Shown in pieces: positions 1-8,732 of a stretch of DNA of 64,000 nucleotides. The position numbers and the translations under genes are program-made. The notes beneath the pieces were generated by a model. The model ran no database searches. It had not been told where the DNA came from and was given only the letters and a program-made list of their open reading frames with translations. The DNA comes from Streptomyces rugosispiralis. GTDB lineage: Bacteria > Actinomycetota > Actinomycetes > Streptomycetales > Streptomycetaceae. Numbering within the stretch: position 1 is the first letter of the stretch; each line of letters opens with the position of its first letter. Location of the stretch: positions 482,205-546,204 of the forward strand of contig NZ_JANIAA010000002.1 in NCBI RefSeq assembly GCF_024505145.1, given 5' to 3'.

Positions 1-56
1 CAAGCAGACTACGCTCACGGCAAAGACAACGGCATGCCTCTGAGCATCGTCATCCA

Positions 57-332
57 TCAGGGTCCGACGGGTTGGCTCGCCAGCGCCCCGATCCGATCCA
101 TGTGGGCGTATCCCCATTCGCACAGCGGGCGCAGCGCTTCAGCCAGACTCGAGCCGAACGGTGTCAGGGAGTATTCGACGTGAGGGGGAAGCTCCTGGAA
201 GTCCTTGCGGACGACAATGCGGTCTGCCTCAAGGTCTTTGAACGAGCTAACTGCCGTACCCGGAGTTCTCGAACTCACCGATCCCACGAATGAGCGGAGT
301 AATTCCGCGCCAAAACCGTAGGACAAGCTCAT
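57..332 (-). pseudogene. HxlR-family regulator, N-terminally truncated remnant
   Basis: The C-terminal half reads as an HxlR winged-helix protein: it has the sequence KDLEADRIVVRKDFQ, then PPHVEYSLTPFGSSL and LCEWGYAHMDRI, which are the wing and dimer-helix signatures of the family. HxlR proteins are normally about 110-130 residues and begin with a conserved region around a Cys and a GGKW motif; that part is absent. The stretch before KDLEAD is garbled, with homologous pieces in two frames, which suggests small indels. The remnant starts only 28 bases after the stop of the SDR remnant upstream. HxlR regulators often control neighbouring SDR or quinone-type oxidoreductase genes, so the two may once have been a regulator-target pair. 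Family assignment is good; function is probably lost. Confidence 0.6.
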
Positions 333-359
333 GCCCAGTTCCGCTCCGGCCGAAGCGGG

Positions 360-1108
360 CTATACCTGAGCCATACCGCCGTCGATGCAGAGTTCTGCAC
401 CTGTCATGAAACTGCTCTCGTCCGAGGCGAGAAACAGCGCACCATTGGCGATTTCCTCGGGAAGCCCGAGGCGGCCCATCGGGACAAGGGTGCTCATATG
501 GGCTCGGAGAGCTACTGGATCTTGACCGAAGTACTCGGTCTGTCCGTCGATGATGAGCGTGTCGATCGGCCCCGGACTCAGCACGTTGACCCGAAGACCC
601 CGATCGCCGAACTCTGCCGCCCACGTGCGCGCATAGGAGCGCACGGAGGCCTTCGCCGCGCTGTAAGCCCCTGCCCCGGGATCCCCCTTGAATGCCGTGA
701 TCGAGCCCAGCAAAACGATCGAGCCGCCCGTTCGTAGAATCGGCAGCGCCTTCTGGACGGTGAACAGTGTGCCGCGGGCATTGAGGTCGAATGTGCGGTC
801 GAAGTGTTCCTCGGTCACGTCCCCGAAGTTCATTCGCTCAATGCTTCCGGCGTTCGCGACGATCACATCGAGGTGCCCGCTCTCCTGACGGATAGCCTCG
901 ACCACATGGTCGAGATCGCCCGACACTGTAGCGTCCGCGGTGACCGCCGTTACCTGTCCTTCAATGGAGGCCTTCGCGGCTTCGAGCGCCTCCTTCCGTC
1001 GCCCCGTGATGTAGACGTGGGCGCCTTCACTTCCGAATCTCTGGGCAATCGCCAGACCAAGGCCCGCGCTCCCGCCAGCGACGAGGGCTACCTTATTCGC
1101 GAGACGCT
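360..1108 (-). pseudogene. short-chain dehydrogenase/reductase lacking a start codon
   Basis: An SDR reading frame runs unbroken from about 1108 down to the TAG at 360. The N-terminal Rossmann sequence (KVALVAGGSAGLGLAIA) sits upstream of the first usable GTG at 926, so the gene is about 249 codons long. The catalytic Ser (GSITAF) and YxxxK (AYSAAK) are intact, as are the NAG motif and the C-terminal SSFMTGAELCIDGG. No ATG, GTG or TTG lies in frame ahead of KVALV before an upstream stop. The homology ends where a transposase fragment begins on the other strand (about 1115), so the 5' end was probably removed by an insertion or deletion. A product from the GTG at 926 would lack the cofactor-binding loop. 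Confidence 0.65.
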
Positions 1109-1114
1109 CCCACG

Positions 1115-1247
1115 ATCCGTGACCGGGACAGCACGTTCACCGCCGCATTCGACGCCGTCTTCACCGGCAACGGCACAGCCGTCATCCCGACTCCGCCGCG
1201 AAGCCCACGATCAACGCGTTCGCCGAACGATGGATAGGCACGGCGCG
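1115..1247 (+). mobile_element. integrase-core (rve/DDE) transposase remnant
   Basis: Translation gives IRDRDSTFTAAFDAVF followed, after a frameshift near 1195, by INAFAERWIGTAR. These match the central and distal parts of the DDE integrase core of Streptomyces insertion-sequence transposases, where the usual text is RDRDxKFTxxFDAVF and NAFAERWVGTxRRE, including the catalytic Asp and Glu. No ends or complete ORF are present. The fragment lies between the 5' end of the SDR remnant and the 3' end of the copper chaperone gene, so it marks a recombination junction. Confidence 0.6.
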
Positions 1248-1263
1248 CACCGAACGCACCGTC

Positions 1264-1791
1264 TCAACGATCGTTGAGATGTGATCGCATCGCCTCGGCC
1301 CCGACCCGGCCTCGTACGGAGAACCACAGGTTGAAGGACACCCTCTCTCCCGGGCGCAGCATCGGGGGGTCGAGGAGGGCGACGTGGACGCCTTCCGGGG
1401 ACATCCGCAGTGTGCTGTGCGCGCGTACGGTCACTGCTCTCGGCCGCCGGACGGTACCCGGCCGCTTCCGGCCGGGCTCGCGCAGCATGGAGACTCCCAG
1501 CTCCGGGGAGTCGGCGAAGATCAGGGTGTCGTCCGTGTCCCCGACGTTGCGAATCTCGAAGTAGACGGCGGCCGTCTGCCCGGTGGACTGGACGATACGG
1601 CCGCCACTGACCTGGATCCTCGGTGTGGGCTCTCCCGCCGCCCCGGTCGCCGTGTAGCCCGTGAGCAGGGCCAACGCCAGTGCGCAGCCGCCCACCGGGA
1701 CCAGCGCCGCCCGTACTCCCCGGGCCATCGTCTCCATCAGGCGGCGTCGCGGCGTGGTGCGGTCATCGGTCGCTTCGGTAGCTGAGGACAT
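1264..1791 (-). CDS. PCu(A)C-like copper chaperone, membrane-anchored or exported
   Basis: A 175-residue protein with an Arg-rich N-terminus (PRRR, about residue 15), one hydrophobic segment (about 25-50) and a DUF461/PCu(A)C-type beta domain (RIQVSGGRIV ... AAVYFEIRNVGDTDDTLI ... LRPGERVSFNLWF). PCu(A)C proteins collect Cu(I) outside the membrane and pass it to cytochrome oxidase. The usual ligand set (one His and Met in the HET loop, one His and Met in HLM) is eroded: the first site reads GVSMLRE and the second GVHVALL. The start at 1791 is chosen for its Shine-Dalgarno GGAAGGAAG and because related Streptomyces proteins have a similar Arg-rich head; an ATG at 1737 coupled as TGATG to the copA stop is the alternative. 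It overlaps copA by 55 bases and is probably co-transcribed with it. Confidence 0.75.
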   Translation of the reverse strand: MSSATEATDDRTTPRRRLMETMARGVRAALVPVGGCALALALLTGYTATGAAGEPTPRIQVSGGRIVQSTGQTAAVYFEIRNVGDTDDTLIFADSPELGVSMLREPGRKRPGTVRRPRAVTVRAHSTLRMSPEGVHVALLDPPMLRPGERVSFNLWFSVRGRVGAEAMRSHLNDR

Positions 1792-4175
1792 CGGACTTCC
1801 TTCCCGGGTTGCCGTGCTCGGTGGCCGCGGGGCCGTATGAGGAGACGGGGAGCGGGCCGGGTGCCGGTCTGCCGTCCGCCGAGGGTATGGAACCGCAGCC
1901 GCAGGCTGTTGGTGACGACGAGGACGGAGCTCGCGGACATGGCCGCGGCTGCGACCATGGGGTTGAGCCAGCCGGTCGCGGCCAGCGGAACGGTGACCAC
2001 GTTGTAGCCGAAGGCCCAGACGAGATTGGCGCGGATGGTGCTCAGCGTGCGCCGGGTGAGCCGGATGGCGTCGACGACGGCCAGCATGTCGTTGCGTACG
2101 AGGGTGATGTCGGCCGCCCCGATGGCGGCGTCGGTGCCACTGCCCATCGCCATCCCCAGATCGGCGGAGGCCAGCGCGGCGGCGTCGTTGACCCCGTCGC
2201 CGATCACCGCGACGCACCGGCCCTGCGCACGCAGTGCGGTGACGATCCGTTCCTTCTCCTCCGGGGTCACTTCGGCGTGGACGGTGTCGATGCCCGCCCG
2301 TTCCGCCATCGCATGGGCCGGGGCGGCGCCATCACCGGTCACCAGCACCGGCTCGATGCCCAGCGCGCGTACTTCGCGCACCGCCTCGCGACTGGTGGGC
2401 CGCAGGCTGTCCCCGATGGCGAGCAGCCCCGTGGGGCGGTCGTCGATCTCCACGATCACGGCGGTGTGCGCGGCGCGTTCGGCGGCCTCGCGCGCCCGGC
2501 ACAACGGTTCCGGCAAAGGCTCCGACGGCCGGGGGCGACGTATCCGCACCTCACGGCCGGCCACCCGCCCGGACACGCCCTCACCGGCGACAGCCCGGAA
2601 GTCCGCCACCTCCGGCAGCCGCGCGACGCCGTCCTCCTCGCGGCGGGCAGCCGCGACCACCGCCCGGCCGATGGGGTGCTCGGAGCCCCGCTCCACGGCC
2701 GCGGCCAGCCGGAGCACCTCCCTCGTCTCCGGACCGCCCTCCGCCACGGTCGTGTCGGTCAGCGTCATGCGTCCTGTGGTGAGTGTGCCGGTCTTGTCGA
2801 AGACCACGGTGTCCACGCGGCGCAGCCGCTCCAGCGCCTCCGGGCCGCGGATAAGGACGCCGAGTTGCGCCCCGCGTCCGCCGGCCACCAGGAACGCGGT
2901 CGGTGTGGCGAGCCCCAGCGCACACGGGCAGGCCACCACGAGCACGGCCACGGCCGCGGTGACGGCCGTCTCACCCGCCGCGCCCGCGCCGAGCCAGAAG
3001 CTCAGCACGGTGCCGGCGATCGCCACGATCACCGGCACGAACACCCCCGCCACCGCGTCGGCCAGCCGCTGGATCCTGGCCTTGCCCGCCTGGGCCTCGG
3101 TCACCAGGCGGGTGATGCGGGCCAGTTGCGTATCGGCGCCGACCGCTGTGGCGCGCACGACGAGCAGTCCACCGGAGTTGACGGCGCCGCCGACGACCGC
3201 GGTGCCGGGTGTCACCTCCACCGGCACGCTCTCGCCGGTGACGAGGGAGAGATCCAGCGCCGATCCGCCCACGACCACCACGCCGTCCGTGGCGACCTTC
3301 TCACCGGGGCGCACCATGAACTCCTGTCCCGTGGTGAGTTCGGCCACCGGAACGCGGCGGCTGCCGTCCCGCACACGCAACTCAACCTCATTCGCGCCGA
3401 GTTCGGCCAGCGCCCGCAGCGCCGAGCCGCTCCGGTGCCGGGCACGCGACTCCAGATGCCGCCCGACGAGGACGAACAGCGGCACGGCGACCGCCGCCTC
3501 CAGATAGATATGAGGGAGTCCGTCGTCGGCCGAGGGCAGCAGGCTGAACGGCATGCGCATCCCCGTCACGCCCGCGCCGCCCCAGAGCAGGGCGTACGTC
3601 GACCAGGCGTACGACGCGAGGACGCCCATGGACACCAGGGTGTCCATGGTGGCCGTGGCATGCCGCAGACCGCGCGACGCCCGCCGGTGGAAGGGCCACG
3701 CACCCCAGGTCGCGACCGGCGTGGCGAGGGAAAAGCAGGCAAACTGCCATCGGTCGAACTGCCAGGCGGGGACCATCGAGACGACGATCACGGGCAGCGC
3801 CAGCACCGCCGTGACAACGAGCCGTTCGATGTCGACGACCTCATCGCGGCCGGGCCCGTCGTCAACCCCGTCCCGGGGCGATCGGCTGTCCTCTTCTCCG
3901 GTGGTGGCGGGAGGCGCGGGGAGTTCGGCGGTGTAACCGGCCCGTTCGACGGTGGCGATCAACTCCGCCGGGGCCACGGTGGCCGGGTGGGAGACCCGCG
4001 CCGTGCCGGTGGCCAGGTTCACGGTGGCGCTCACGCCTTCGACACGGGCCAGTTTCTTCTCCACCCGGGCCACGCAGGCCGCGCATGTCATCCCGCCGAT
4101 CAGCAGGTCGGTGGTGCGCGCGGACACGCCGGACGAGGTGGTCCGATCGGACGCGGTGTCCGGCCGCTTGCTCAT
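1737..4175 (-). CDS. copA: copper-translocating P1B-type ATPase
   Basis: An 812-residue P-type ATPase that exports Cu(I) from the cytoplasm using ATP. In order: an N-terminal HMA domain with GMTCAAC (Cys31, Cys34); membrane segments; the CPC metal site in CPCALGLATP (about residue 415); the phosphorylated Asp in DKTGTLT (about 460); the HP motif SEHPIG (about 500); and the hinge GDGVNDAA (about 655). The last two membrane helices carry YN in GYNVVTVPLA and MSASS. CPC plus YN plus MxxSS is the Cu(I) signature of P1B-1 ATPases. The ATG at 4175 follows GGAGGGGG and overlaps the stop of the upstream small gene by four bases, so translation is coupled. Intact and likely functional in copper resistance. 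Confidence 0.95.
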   Translation of the reverse strand: MSKRPDTASDRTTSSGVSARTTDLLIGGMTCAACVARVEKKLARVEGVSATVNLATGTARVSHPATVAPAELIATVERAGYTAELPAPPATTGEEDSRSPRDGVDDGPGRDEVVDIERLVVTAVLALPVIVVSMVPAWQFDRWQFACFSLATPVATWGAWPFHRRASRGLRHATATMDTLVSMGVLASYAWSTYALLWGGAGVTGMRMPFSLLPSADDGLPHIYLEAAVAVPLFVLVGRHLESRARHRSGSALRALAELGANEVELRVRDGSRRVPVAELTTGQEFMVRPGEKVATDGVVVVGGSALDLSLVTGESVPVEVTPGTAVVGGAVNSGGLLVVRATAVGADTQLARITRLVTEAQAGKARIQRLADAVAGVFVPVIVAIAGTVLSFWLGAGAAGETAVTAAVAVLVVACPCALGLATPTAFLVAGGRGAQLGVLIRGPEALERLRRVDTVVFDKTGTLTTGRMTLTDTTVAEGGPETREVLRLAAAVERGSEHPIGRAVVAAARREEDGVARLPEVADFRAVAGEGVSGRVAGREVRIRRPRPSEPLPEPLCRAREAAERAAHTAVIVEIDDRPTGLLAIGDSLRPTSREAVREVRALGIEPVLVTGDGAAPAHAMAERAGIDTVHAEVTPEEKERIVTALRAQGRCVAVIGDGVNDAAALASADLGMAMGSGTDAAIGAADITLVRNDMLAVVDAIRLTRRTLSTIRANLVWAFGYNVVTVPLAATGWLNPMVAAAAMSASSVLVVTNSLRLRFHTLGGRQTGTRPAPRLLIRPRGHRARQPGKEVRCPQLPKRPMTAPRRDAA

Positions 4176-4447
4176 CGCGCCCCCTCCCGGACGCCGGGGC
4201 CTTGCGGCCCCATGCCGTGCGTATCCATGCCCCCGGCCCCGCCGTCCTGCGGCACGCTCCGATGGATACCGGGCGCCACCGGACCGGCCGCCCGCCCCAC
4301 CGCGTAGGAGGCGGCCATCAACACCGCCAGGAGGACGAGAAACCCGGTCAGGGCGGGAGGCGGCAGCGTGCGCCGCGTCCGGGCGACACGCGGCTCCGCT
4401 CCGTCGGGCGCCGGTCGCGGCGTCGAGGCGGTATCGGTCAACGGCAT
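4172..4447 (-). CDS. small single-pass membrane protein of the copper operon
   Basis: A 91-residue protein starting at the ATG at 4447, eight bases after AGGAG. It has a Pro/Arg-rich cytoplasmic head, one membrane helix (TGFLVLLAVLMAASYAVG, about 40-57), and a short Gly/Met/His tail with MDTHGMG that could bind copper outside the membrane. The stop overlaps the copA start (ATGA), so both are made from one mRNA. I do not recognise a named family. The position immediately before copA and the Met/His tail suggest a role in copper delivery to or regulation of CopA; this is inference. Confidence 0.7.
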   Translation of the reverse strand: MPLTDTASTPRPAPDGAEPRVARTRRTLPPPALTGFLVLLAVLMAASYAVGRAAGPVAPGIHRSVPQDGGAGGMDTHGMGPQGPGVREGAR

Positions 4448-4765
4448 CTTCGGCACTCCTCTGTGCAGGCCTGGCGGAAACGGCCGGGGTTCGCTCACCT
4501 TTACGGTCCGGGGCGGTCGGCCGCTCACCGTACGGAGGCTCTGTCGCACAAGGAGAAAACCGTCCCGGCCGGGAACCGTCCGGGTGTGTCAGCCGACATC
4601 CGAGCTGTGAGCGGTCTCTGCCCCGGCCCGGGGGAGAGCGGAAAATCCGACTGGGCAGCGGCCGGAGCGCACCCGTCCACCCAGCCGAGCGGAGGGGCCG
4701 GATGCGGCGGAGGGCGAGCGGTCGTGCCTCCACCGCACCCGGCGAGTCCGTTGCCAAAGGGGACG
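4448..4765. other. intergenic region upstream of the copper operon
   Basis: No convincing gene. It must contain the promoter of the minus-strand copper operon, but I could not single out a CsoR or CueR operator by eye. It separates the intact copper genes from sigma and anti-sigma fragments. Confidence 0.4.
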
Positions 4766-4954
4766 TCAGGCCACCGCTACGGCCATGGCGGGTGAACGGA
4801 GGGCGCCGTTCGGGGCAGCCTCCGCCCGTTCCGGGTCGGCCGGTTGTTCCTCATCGGAGGCGAGTTGGGCGATCAGGGTTTCCCGGGCGCTGACCACGCG
4901 GGAGCGGATCGTGCCGACGGGGCATCGCGCCACGGTGGCCGCCTCCGCATCACC
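4766..4954 (-). pseudogene. ECF sigma factor, C-terminal (region 4) fragment
   Basis: The frame reads GDAEAATVARCPVGTIRSRVVSARETLIAQL, the helix-turn-helix of ECF sigma factor region 4 (usual form YAEAAxVxGCPVGTIRSRVxRAR). Region 2 and the start of region 4 are missing. Upstream of about 4954 the frame stops resembling a sigma factor, and the opposite strand begins to resemble an anti-sigma factor, so the two are joined at a rearrangement point. It lies upstream of the copper operon in the same orientation. ECF sigma/zf-HC2 pairs occur near copper genes in Streptomyces, but this is from memory and not shown here. Confidence 0.6.
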
Positions 4955-5113
4955 GCGGGGCAGTTGGCAGCCCATCTCGAGGCGTGTGCCGCCTGCCGAC
5001 TGTGGGAGACCCGGGCCCGGCAACTCACCGAACACATCGCGCGGCTGCGAGAGGCGGACACCACCCCCACTCCAGGCGGAGAAGCGCCGAGGCGGCCACG
5101 GCAGGCGCTCTGA
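4943..5113 (+). pseudogene. zf-HC2 anti-sigma factor fragment
   Basis: The plus strand reads AHLEACAACRLWETRARQLTEHIARLRE, the H-x3-C-x2-C core of a ZAS/zf-HC2 anti-sigma domain, followed by a short Pro-rich tail ending at 5113. The N-terminal part of the domain, with its first helix and start codon, is missing. Because it abuts the sigma tail on the opposite strand within about 10 bases, both fragments appear to come from one former sigma/anti-sigma pair that was inverted and deleted. Confidence 0.5.
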
Positions 5114-5237
5114 CACTGGGGCATCGAAGGCGCCGGCATCGCCCAGAAGCTGTCCCACGTACTCGAGTACGCATGGTCACCCGAGGCTTCCACGACTGTC
5201 CTGACGGAGAAATAAAGAACCCGCGAACCTGAGCACG

Positions 5238-6208
5238 ATGCGGAAGCGGGTCGTCACCTTGGACGTCGCCGCCGCCTCGTTCCTGATCCAGCCCGGCCCC
5301 GGCCTGTCACATCGTCGCCGCCGCCGACACCGACTTCAGCCCCGACGGGCCGCGGGACCCCGCCCGCGGTCGCGCCGAGCTGGAGGTCCGCTCGGTGACC
5401 CGCCGCACCCCCGGCGGTGGCAGCCCCTGCCACGCCGGCCGTCGGTCCGACACCGCGGCGGTGGTCCGTGAGGGCCGCGCCCTGACCTACATGGACCCGC
5501 ACCGGGGCGGCGACGCCTCGCGCACGCCACGTGGGCCGCGGGACTCGTCCAGGGCAACCACGTCCACGCCGGGCTGGAGGGCAGTGGCGTCCACGACTCC
5601 CCGACCGGGCCGCGGCCATCAAGGACCTGCCCACCGGTGACATCAAGCTCAACGACGCCCACGACATCCCCCGCGAGGCCATGCTCGGCCTGCGCCCCGA
5701 TCTCGTCCTGTCCGTCACCACGTACGGCTTCGACCAGAAGAACGGCTTCGCCACCCGTGAGCAGCTGAAGCAGGTAGGAGCCAACAGCTACGTCTCCCCG
5801 CAGGGCAGCGACGACGACCCCGCCAAGATGACCGTCGCCGACAGCTACACGCTGCTGCGCGATATGGGAGAGATCTTCAACGTCAGCTCGGTCTTCGGCA
5901 AGGGCATTGTCAACGACATCCTCGCCAAGGCCGGCGGCTCCAACGCCTTCGAGAACGCTTCCAAGGCCCTCTTCGCCGACCTGAGCAAGGAGAAGGTGGC
6001 TGCCACCGACGTCGACGCGCTCGTCGTCATCAGCTACAACGACCCCAATCCGGCTGCCTGCGCCAAGAAGCTGCTCAAGGAGTTCCCCCAGTGGTCAGCC
6101 GCCAAGCACAACGAGTACGTCGTCCTGTCCGACTCGATGTACCTGGGCCCCAGCAACGACCTGGCGGTGGAGAAGATCGCCAAGATGCTGCACCCCGAAG
6201 CGTTCTGA
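5238..6208 (+). pseudogene. iron/cobalamin-type ABC transporter substrate-binding protein, frameshifted
   Basis: It begins with an ATG and the signal-like MRKRVVTLDVAAASFLI, then loses frame. From about 5620 to the stop at 6208 a clean frame encodes the C-terminal two thirds of a FecB/BtuF-type binding protein: AAAIKDLPTGDIKLNDAHDI, REAMLGLRPDLVLSVTTYGF, then IFNVSSVFGKGIVNDILAKA and a VDALVVISYND segment. The lipobox region and first lobe are scattered over other frames between 5290 and 5620. It is followed directly by a broken FecCD permease in the same orientation, so this was an iron-siderophore or B12 uptake operon. Confidence 0.7.
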
Positions 6209-6211
6209 CCC

Positions 6212-6697
6212 GGCTCAGGACTCCGCCGGCGTTCACGCTCCTGCCCGTCGCGCTGATCGCCGCGATGATCGTGGGGATCAGTGTCGGCGCGGTCAACGTC
6301 CCGCTGGGCGACGTGTGGGGGGATCGTCCTCCACCACGTCACCGGCGCGGGGGCGGCGCACTCCGACCCCGCGCCGGACCAGATCGTCTGGAACTTCCGC
6401 ACCCCGCGGGTCGTCCTGGCGGCGTTGGCCGGCGCGGGCCTGGCCGTGTCCGGCGCCGTGCTGCAAACCGTGGTGCCCAACCCGCTGGCCGACCCCATCG
6501 TCCTGGGTTTCTCCTACGGCGCCACGCTCGGCGCGGTGCTGGTCATCACCCTGGGCGGCGGCGCGGTGCCGGCCGGGCTCGGGGTGTCGGCGGCTGCCTC
6601 CTCGGCGCGGTCGCCGCGGGCGCGCTGGTCTTCGCCCTCGGACAACGCCGGGGACGCCTGGCGCCGACCCGGCTGGTGCTGGCCGGCCCCGCGGCGC
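6212..6697 (+). pseudogene. FecCD-family permease fragment with two frameshifts
   Basis: The frame starts as [22 protein letters not shown], shifts at a run of six G residues (6317-6322; five would restore the frame), continues as [39 protein letters not shown] and [16 protein letters not shown], and shifts again near 6590 into [16 protein letters not shown]. These are the first three or four membrane segments of a FecCD/BtuC permease and its PNPLADP motif. Homology stops at about 6697, two bases before the stop codon of the minus-strand dehydratase gene, a sharp recombination boundary. Confidence 0.7.
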
Positions 6698-6699
6698 TT

Positions 6700-7914
6700 T
6701 CACCAGTCGTGAACGGTGCCGTCATGCAGCCGGTTGACGGGGAGGTACGCCCTCTCGTACGGGTACGTCTCCGCCAGGCTCTCGTCCATGTCCACTCCGA
6801 TCCCCGGCGCTTCGCCGGGGTGGAGGTGGCCGTCGGTGAAGGTGTAGGCGTGCTGGAACACCTCACCTGCCAGTGGGCTGTGTCCGGAGTACTCCTGGAT
6901 ACCGAAGTTGTGGATCGCCAGATCGAGGTGGAGTGCCGCGGCCATGCCCACTGGTGAGATGTCCTCCGGGCCGTGTACGGCGCTCTTGATCTGGTGGACG
7001 GCGGCCAGGTCGAAGAGTTTCCGCAGCGGGGTGACTCCGCCGAAGTGGGTGACGGCCGAGCGCACGTAGTCGATCAGTTGGTCGGTGAGCAGGGTCTGGT
7101 AGTCGTGGATGGTGTTGAAGACCTCGCCGATGGCGAGTGGGGTTGTGGTGTGTTGCCGGACCAGGCGCAGGGCGTCCTGGTTCTCCGCGGGCGTGCAGTC
7201 CTCCAGCCAGAACAGGCGGTAGGGCTCGAGGTCCTTGCCCAGCTGGGCGGCTTGGAGCGGTGTCAGCCGGTGGTGGGCGTCGTGCAGGAGGGGGAGTTCG
7301 GGGCCGAATTCGTGGCGTACGGTTTCGAAGACCCCGGGCATGTGGCTCAGGTAGGAGCGGGTGTCCCAGTCCTCGACCCGCGGACGGGCCTGCTGGTGCG
7401 GGACGGGTGCCGAGCCGGCGCCTTTGGTGTGGACTCCGTAGACGGCTTTGAGGCCGGGGACACCGGTCTGGATCCGTATGGCCCGGTATCCCTCGGCCAG
7501 CCGGGCCCGGACGGAGTCCAGCAGCTCCGGGGTGTCCTGGCCGCTGGCGTGTCCGTAGGCCAGTAGCCGGTCGCGGCTCGCCCCGCCGAGGAGCTGGTAG
7601 AGCGGCAGCCCCGCCACCTTGCCCTTGATGTCCCACAGCGCGACGTCCACGGCGGCGATGGCCGCCATGGTCACCGGTCCCCTGCGCCAGTACGCGCCGC
7701 GGTACAGGTACTGCCAGGTGTCCTCGATGCGGTGCGGGTCGAGCCCGATCAGCAAGGGGGCGATGTGATCCCGCAGATAGCTGACGACCGCCAGTTCCCG
7801 GCCGTTGAGGGTGGCGTCGCCGAGGCCGGTCAGTCCGTCATCGGTCGTCAGCTTGAGGGTGACGAAGTTACGGCCGGGACGGGTGACGACGACCTTCACG
7901 TCGACGATTTTCAT
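6700..7914 (-). CDS. D-mannonate dehydratase family protein (ManD/RspA, enolase superfamily)
   Basis: A 404-residue enolase-superfamily protein, the usual length of RspA/ManD. Family members dehydrate D-mannonate to 2-keto-3-deoxygluconate, although many homologues have low or no activity on it. Visible residues: the Asp and His in LLHDAHHRL (about 210), the metal-binding Glu in FWLEDC (about 236) and AIGEVFN (about 262), His in [11 protein letters not shown], and the C-terminal PGIGVDMDE. The start at 7914 ([10 protein letters not shown]) matches the family. It sits downstream of the scar of a sugar ABC transporter and a GntR gene, consistent with uronate/sugar-acid catabolism. No KDG kinase or aldolase is nearby. 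Confidence 0.85.
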   Translation of the reverse strand: MKIVDVKVVVTRPGRNFVTLKLTTDDGLTGLGDATLNGRELAVVSYLRDHIAPLLIGLDPHRIEDTWQYLYRGAYWRRGPVTMAAIAAVDVALWDIKGKVAGLPLYQLLGGASRDRLLAYGHASGQDTPELLDSVRARLAEGYRAIRIQTGVPGLKAVYGVHTKGAGSAPVPHQQARPRVEDWDTRSYLSHMPGVFETVRHEFGPELPLLHDAHHRLTPLQAAQLGKDLEPYRLFWLEDCTPAENQDALRLVRQHTTTPLAIGEVFNTIHDYQTLLTDQLIDYVRSAVTHFGGVTPLRKLFDLAAVHQIKSAVHGPEDISPVGMAAALHLDLAIHNFGIQEYSGHSPLAGEVFQHAYTFTDGHLHPGEAPGIGVDMDESLAETYPYERAYLPVNRLHDGTVHDW

Positions 7915-7988
7915 GCGTGGTCTCTTTCTGGATCCGGTGGGCCGGCTGCTTGTCGTGGGAGGTTCGGTGGCGGTGGCGCTCCGGCGCC

Positions 7989-8332
7989 TCAGCCCTTGGA
8001 TGCGCCGGAGGTCAGTCCGGTCACCAGGTATTTCTGGCCGAGGATCGCCGTCAGGACCACGGGAACGGTGATGAGGGTGGCGGCCGCCATCAGACCGCCC
8101 CAGTCGGTGCTGGCGTAGGAGATGAAGTTGAACAGCGTCACCGGCACGGTCTGGGTGCGGTCGTCGGCGAAGATCAGCGCGAACATGAAGTTGTTCCAGC
8201 TGAAGACGAACGCCGGCAGACATGCGGTGGCGGTGCCCGGAGCCGCGAGTGGCAGCGTGATGCGCCAGAAGGCACCGAACGCCGAGAGACCGTCGGTGCG
8301 CGCGGCCTCCTCCAGTTCGACCGGCAGTCCGG
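7989..8332 (-). pseudogene. sugar ABC transporter permease, C-terminal fragment
   Basis: The minus strand encodes the end of a MalG-type permease: [20 protein letters not shown] is the EAA loop, followed by [24 protein letters not shown] and the last membrane helix [20 protein letters not shown] ending in GASKG. The N-terminal half is gone. The fragment is joined, out of frame, to the head of a binding protein at about 8332, so everything between them (rest of binding protein, first permease, half of this permease) has been deleted. Confidence 0.75.
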
Positions 8333-8586
8333 CTCGTCAATTGGTCGGCGGTCAGGAGGCTCATCGACGCCCGGCGGCCGATCCGGTCCTCGAATTCCGG
8401 CATACGGCGGCGGATGGCCTGCGACCACACGTGGTTGATCGCCATGATCCGCAGGGGTGTGTCGGCCGGCGGAGGGCCCTTGGGGGTCCCGCAGGCGCTC
8501 AGGAGACCACCGGCCGCGGCCCCGAGCGCCATGCGGCCGACGGAACGCCGGTTCATGAGCGGTACGGGCGTTGACGTCATCGTCAT
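8333..8586 (-). pseudogene. sugar ABC transporter substrate-binding lipoprotein, N-terminal fragment
   Basis: Starting at the ATG at 8586 after GAAGGA, it encodes a twin-Arg-like lipoprotein signal ([17 protein letters not shown], lipobox LSAC) and about 50 residues of a family-1 sugar-binding protein ([30 protein letters not shown]). The frame then runs into the permease fragment out of phase. The promoter and signal are intact, so a short secreted peptide or a hybrid could still be made, but no transporter. Confidence 0.7.
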
Positions 8587-8732
8587 CGTTCCTTCAGTGG
8601 TGACGCACCTCGCACATCCCACTCGTCCGGGAGCCGGTCCAACTGGTAGGACCAGTTTGGGGTGCGGTGGGACCGTAACAGAGCGACAAAGGCGTTGACC
8701 AGCCCCTTGAGCGGCCCTCCCGCCCGCGGTGG

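Noticed and set aside
1809..4307. 832-codon plus-strand ORF opposite copA
   Set aside because: It is antisense to a clear CopA, has Gly/Arg/His-rich low-complexity translation and no domain; long shadow frames are expected at this GC content.
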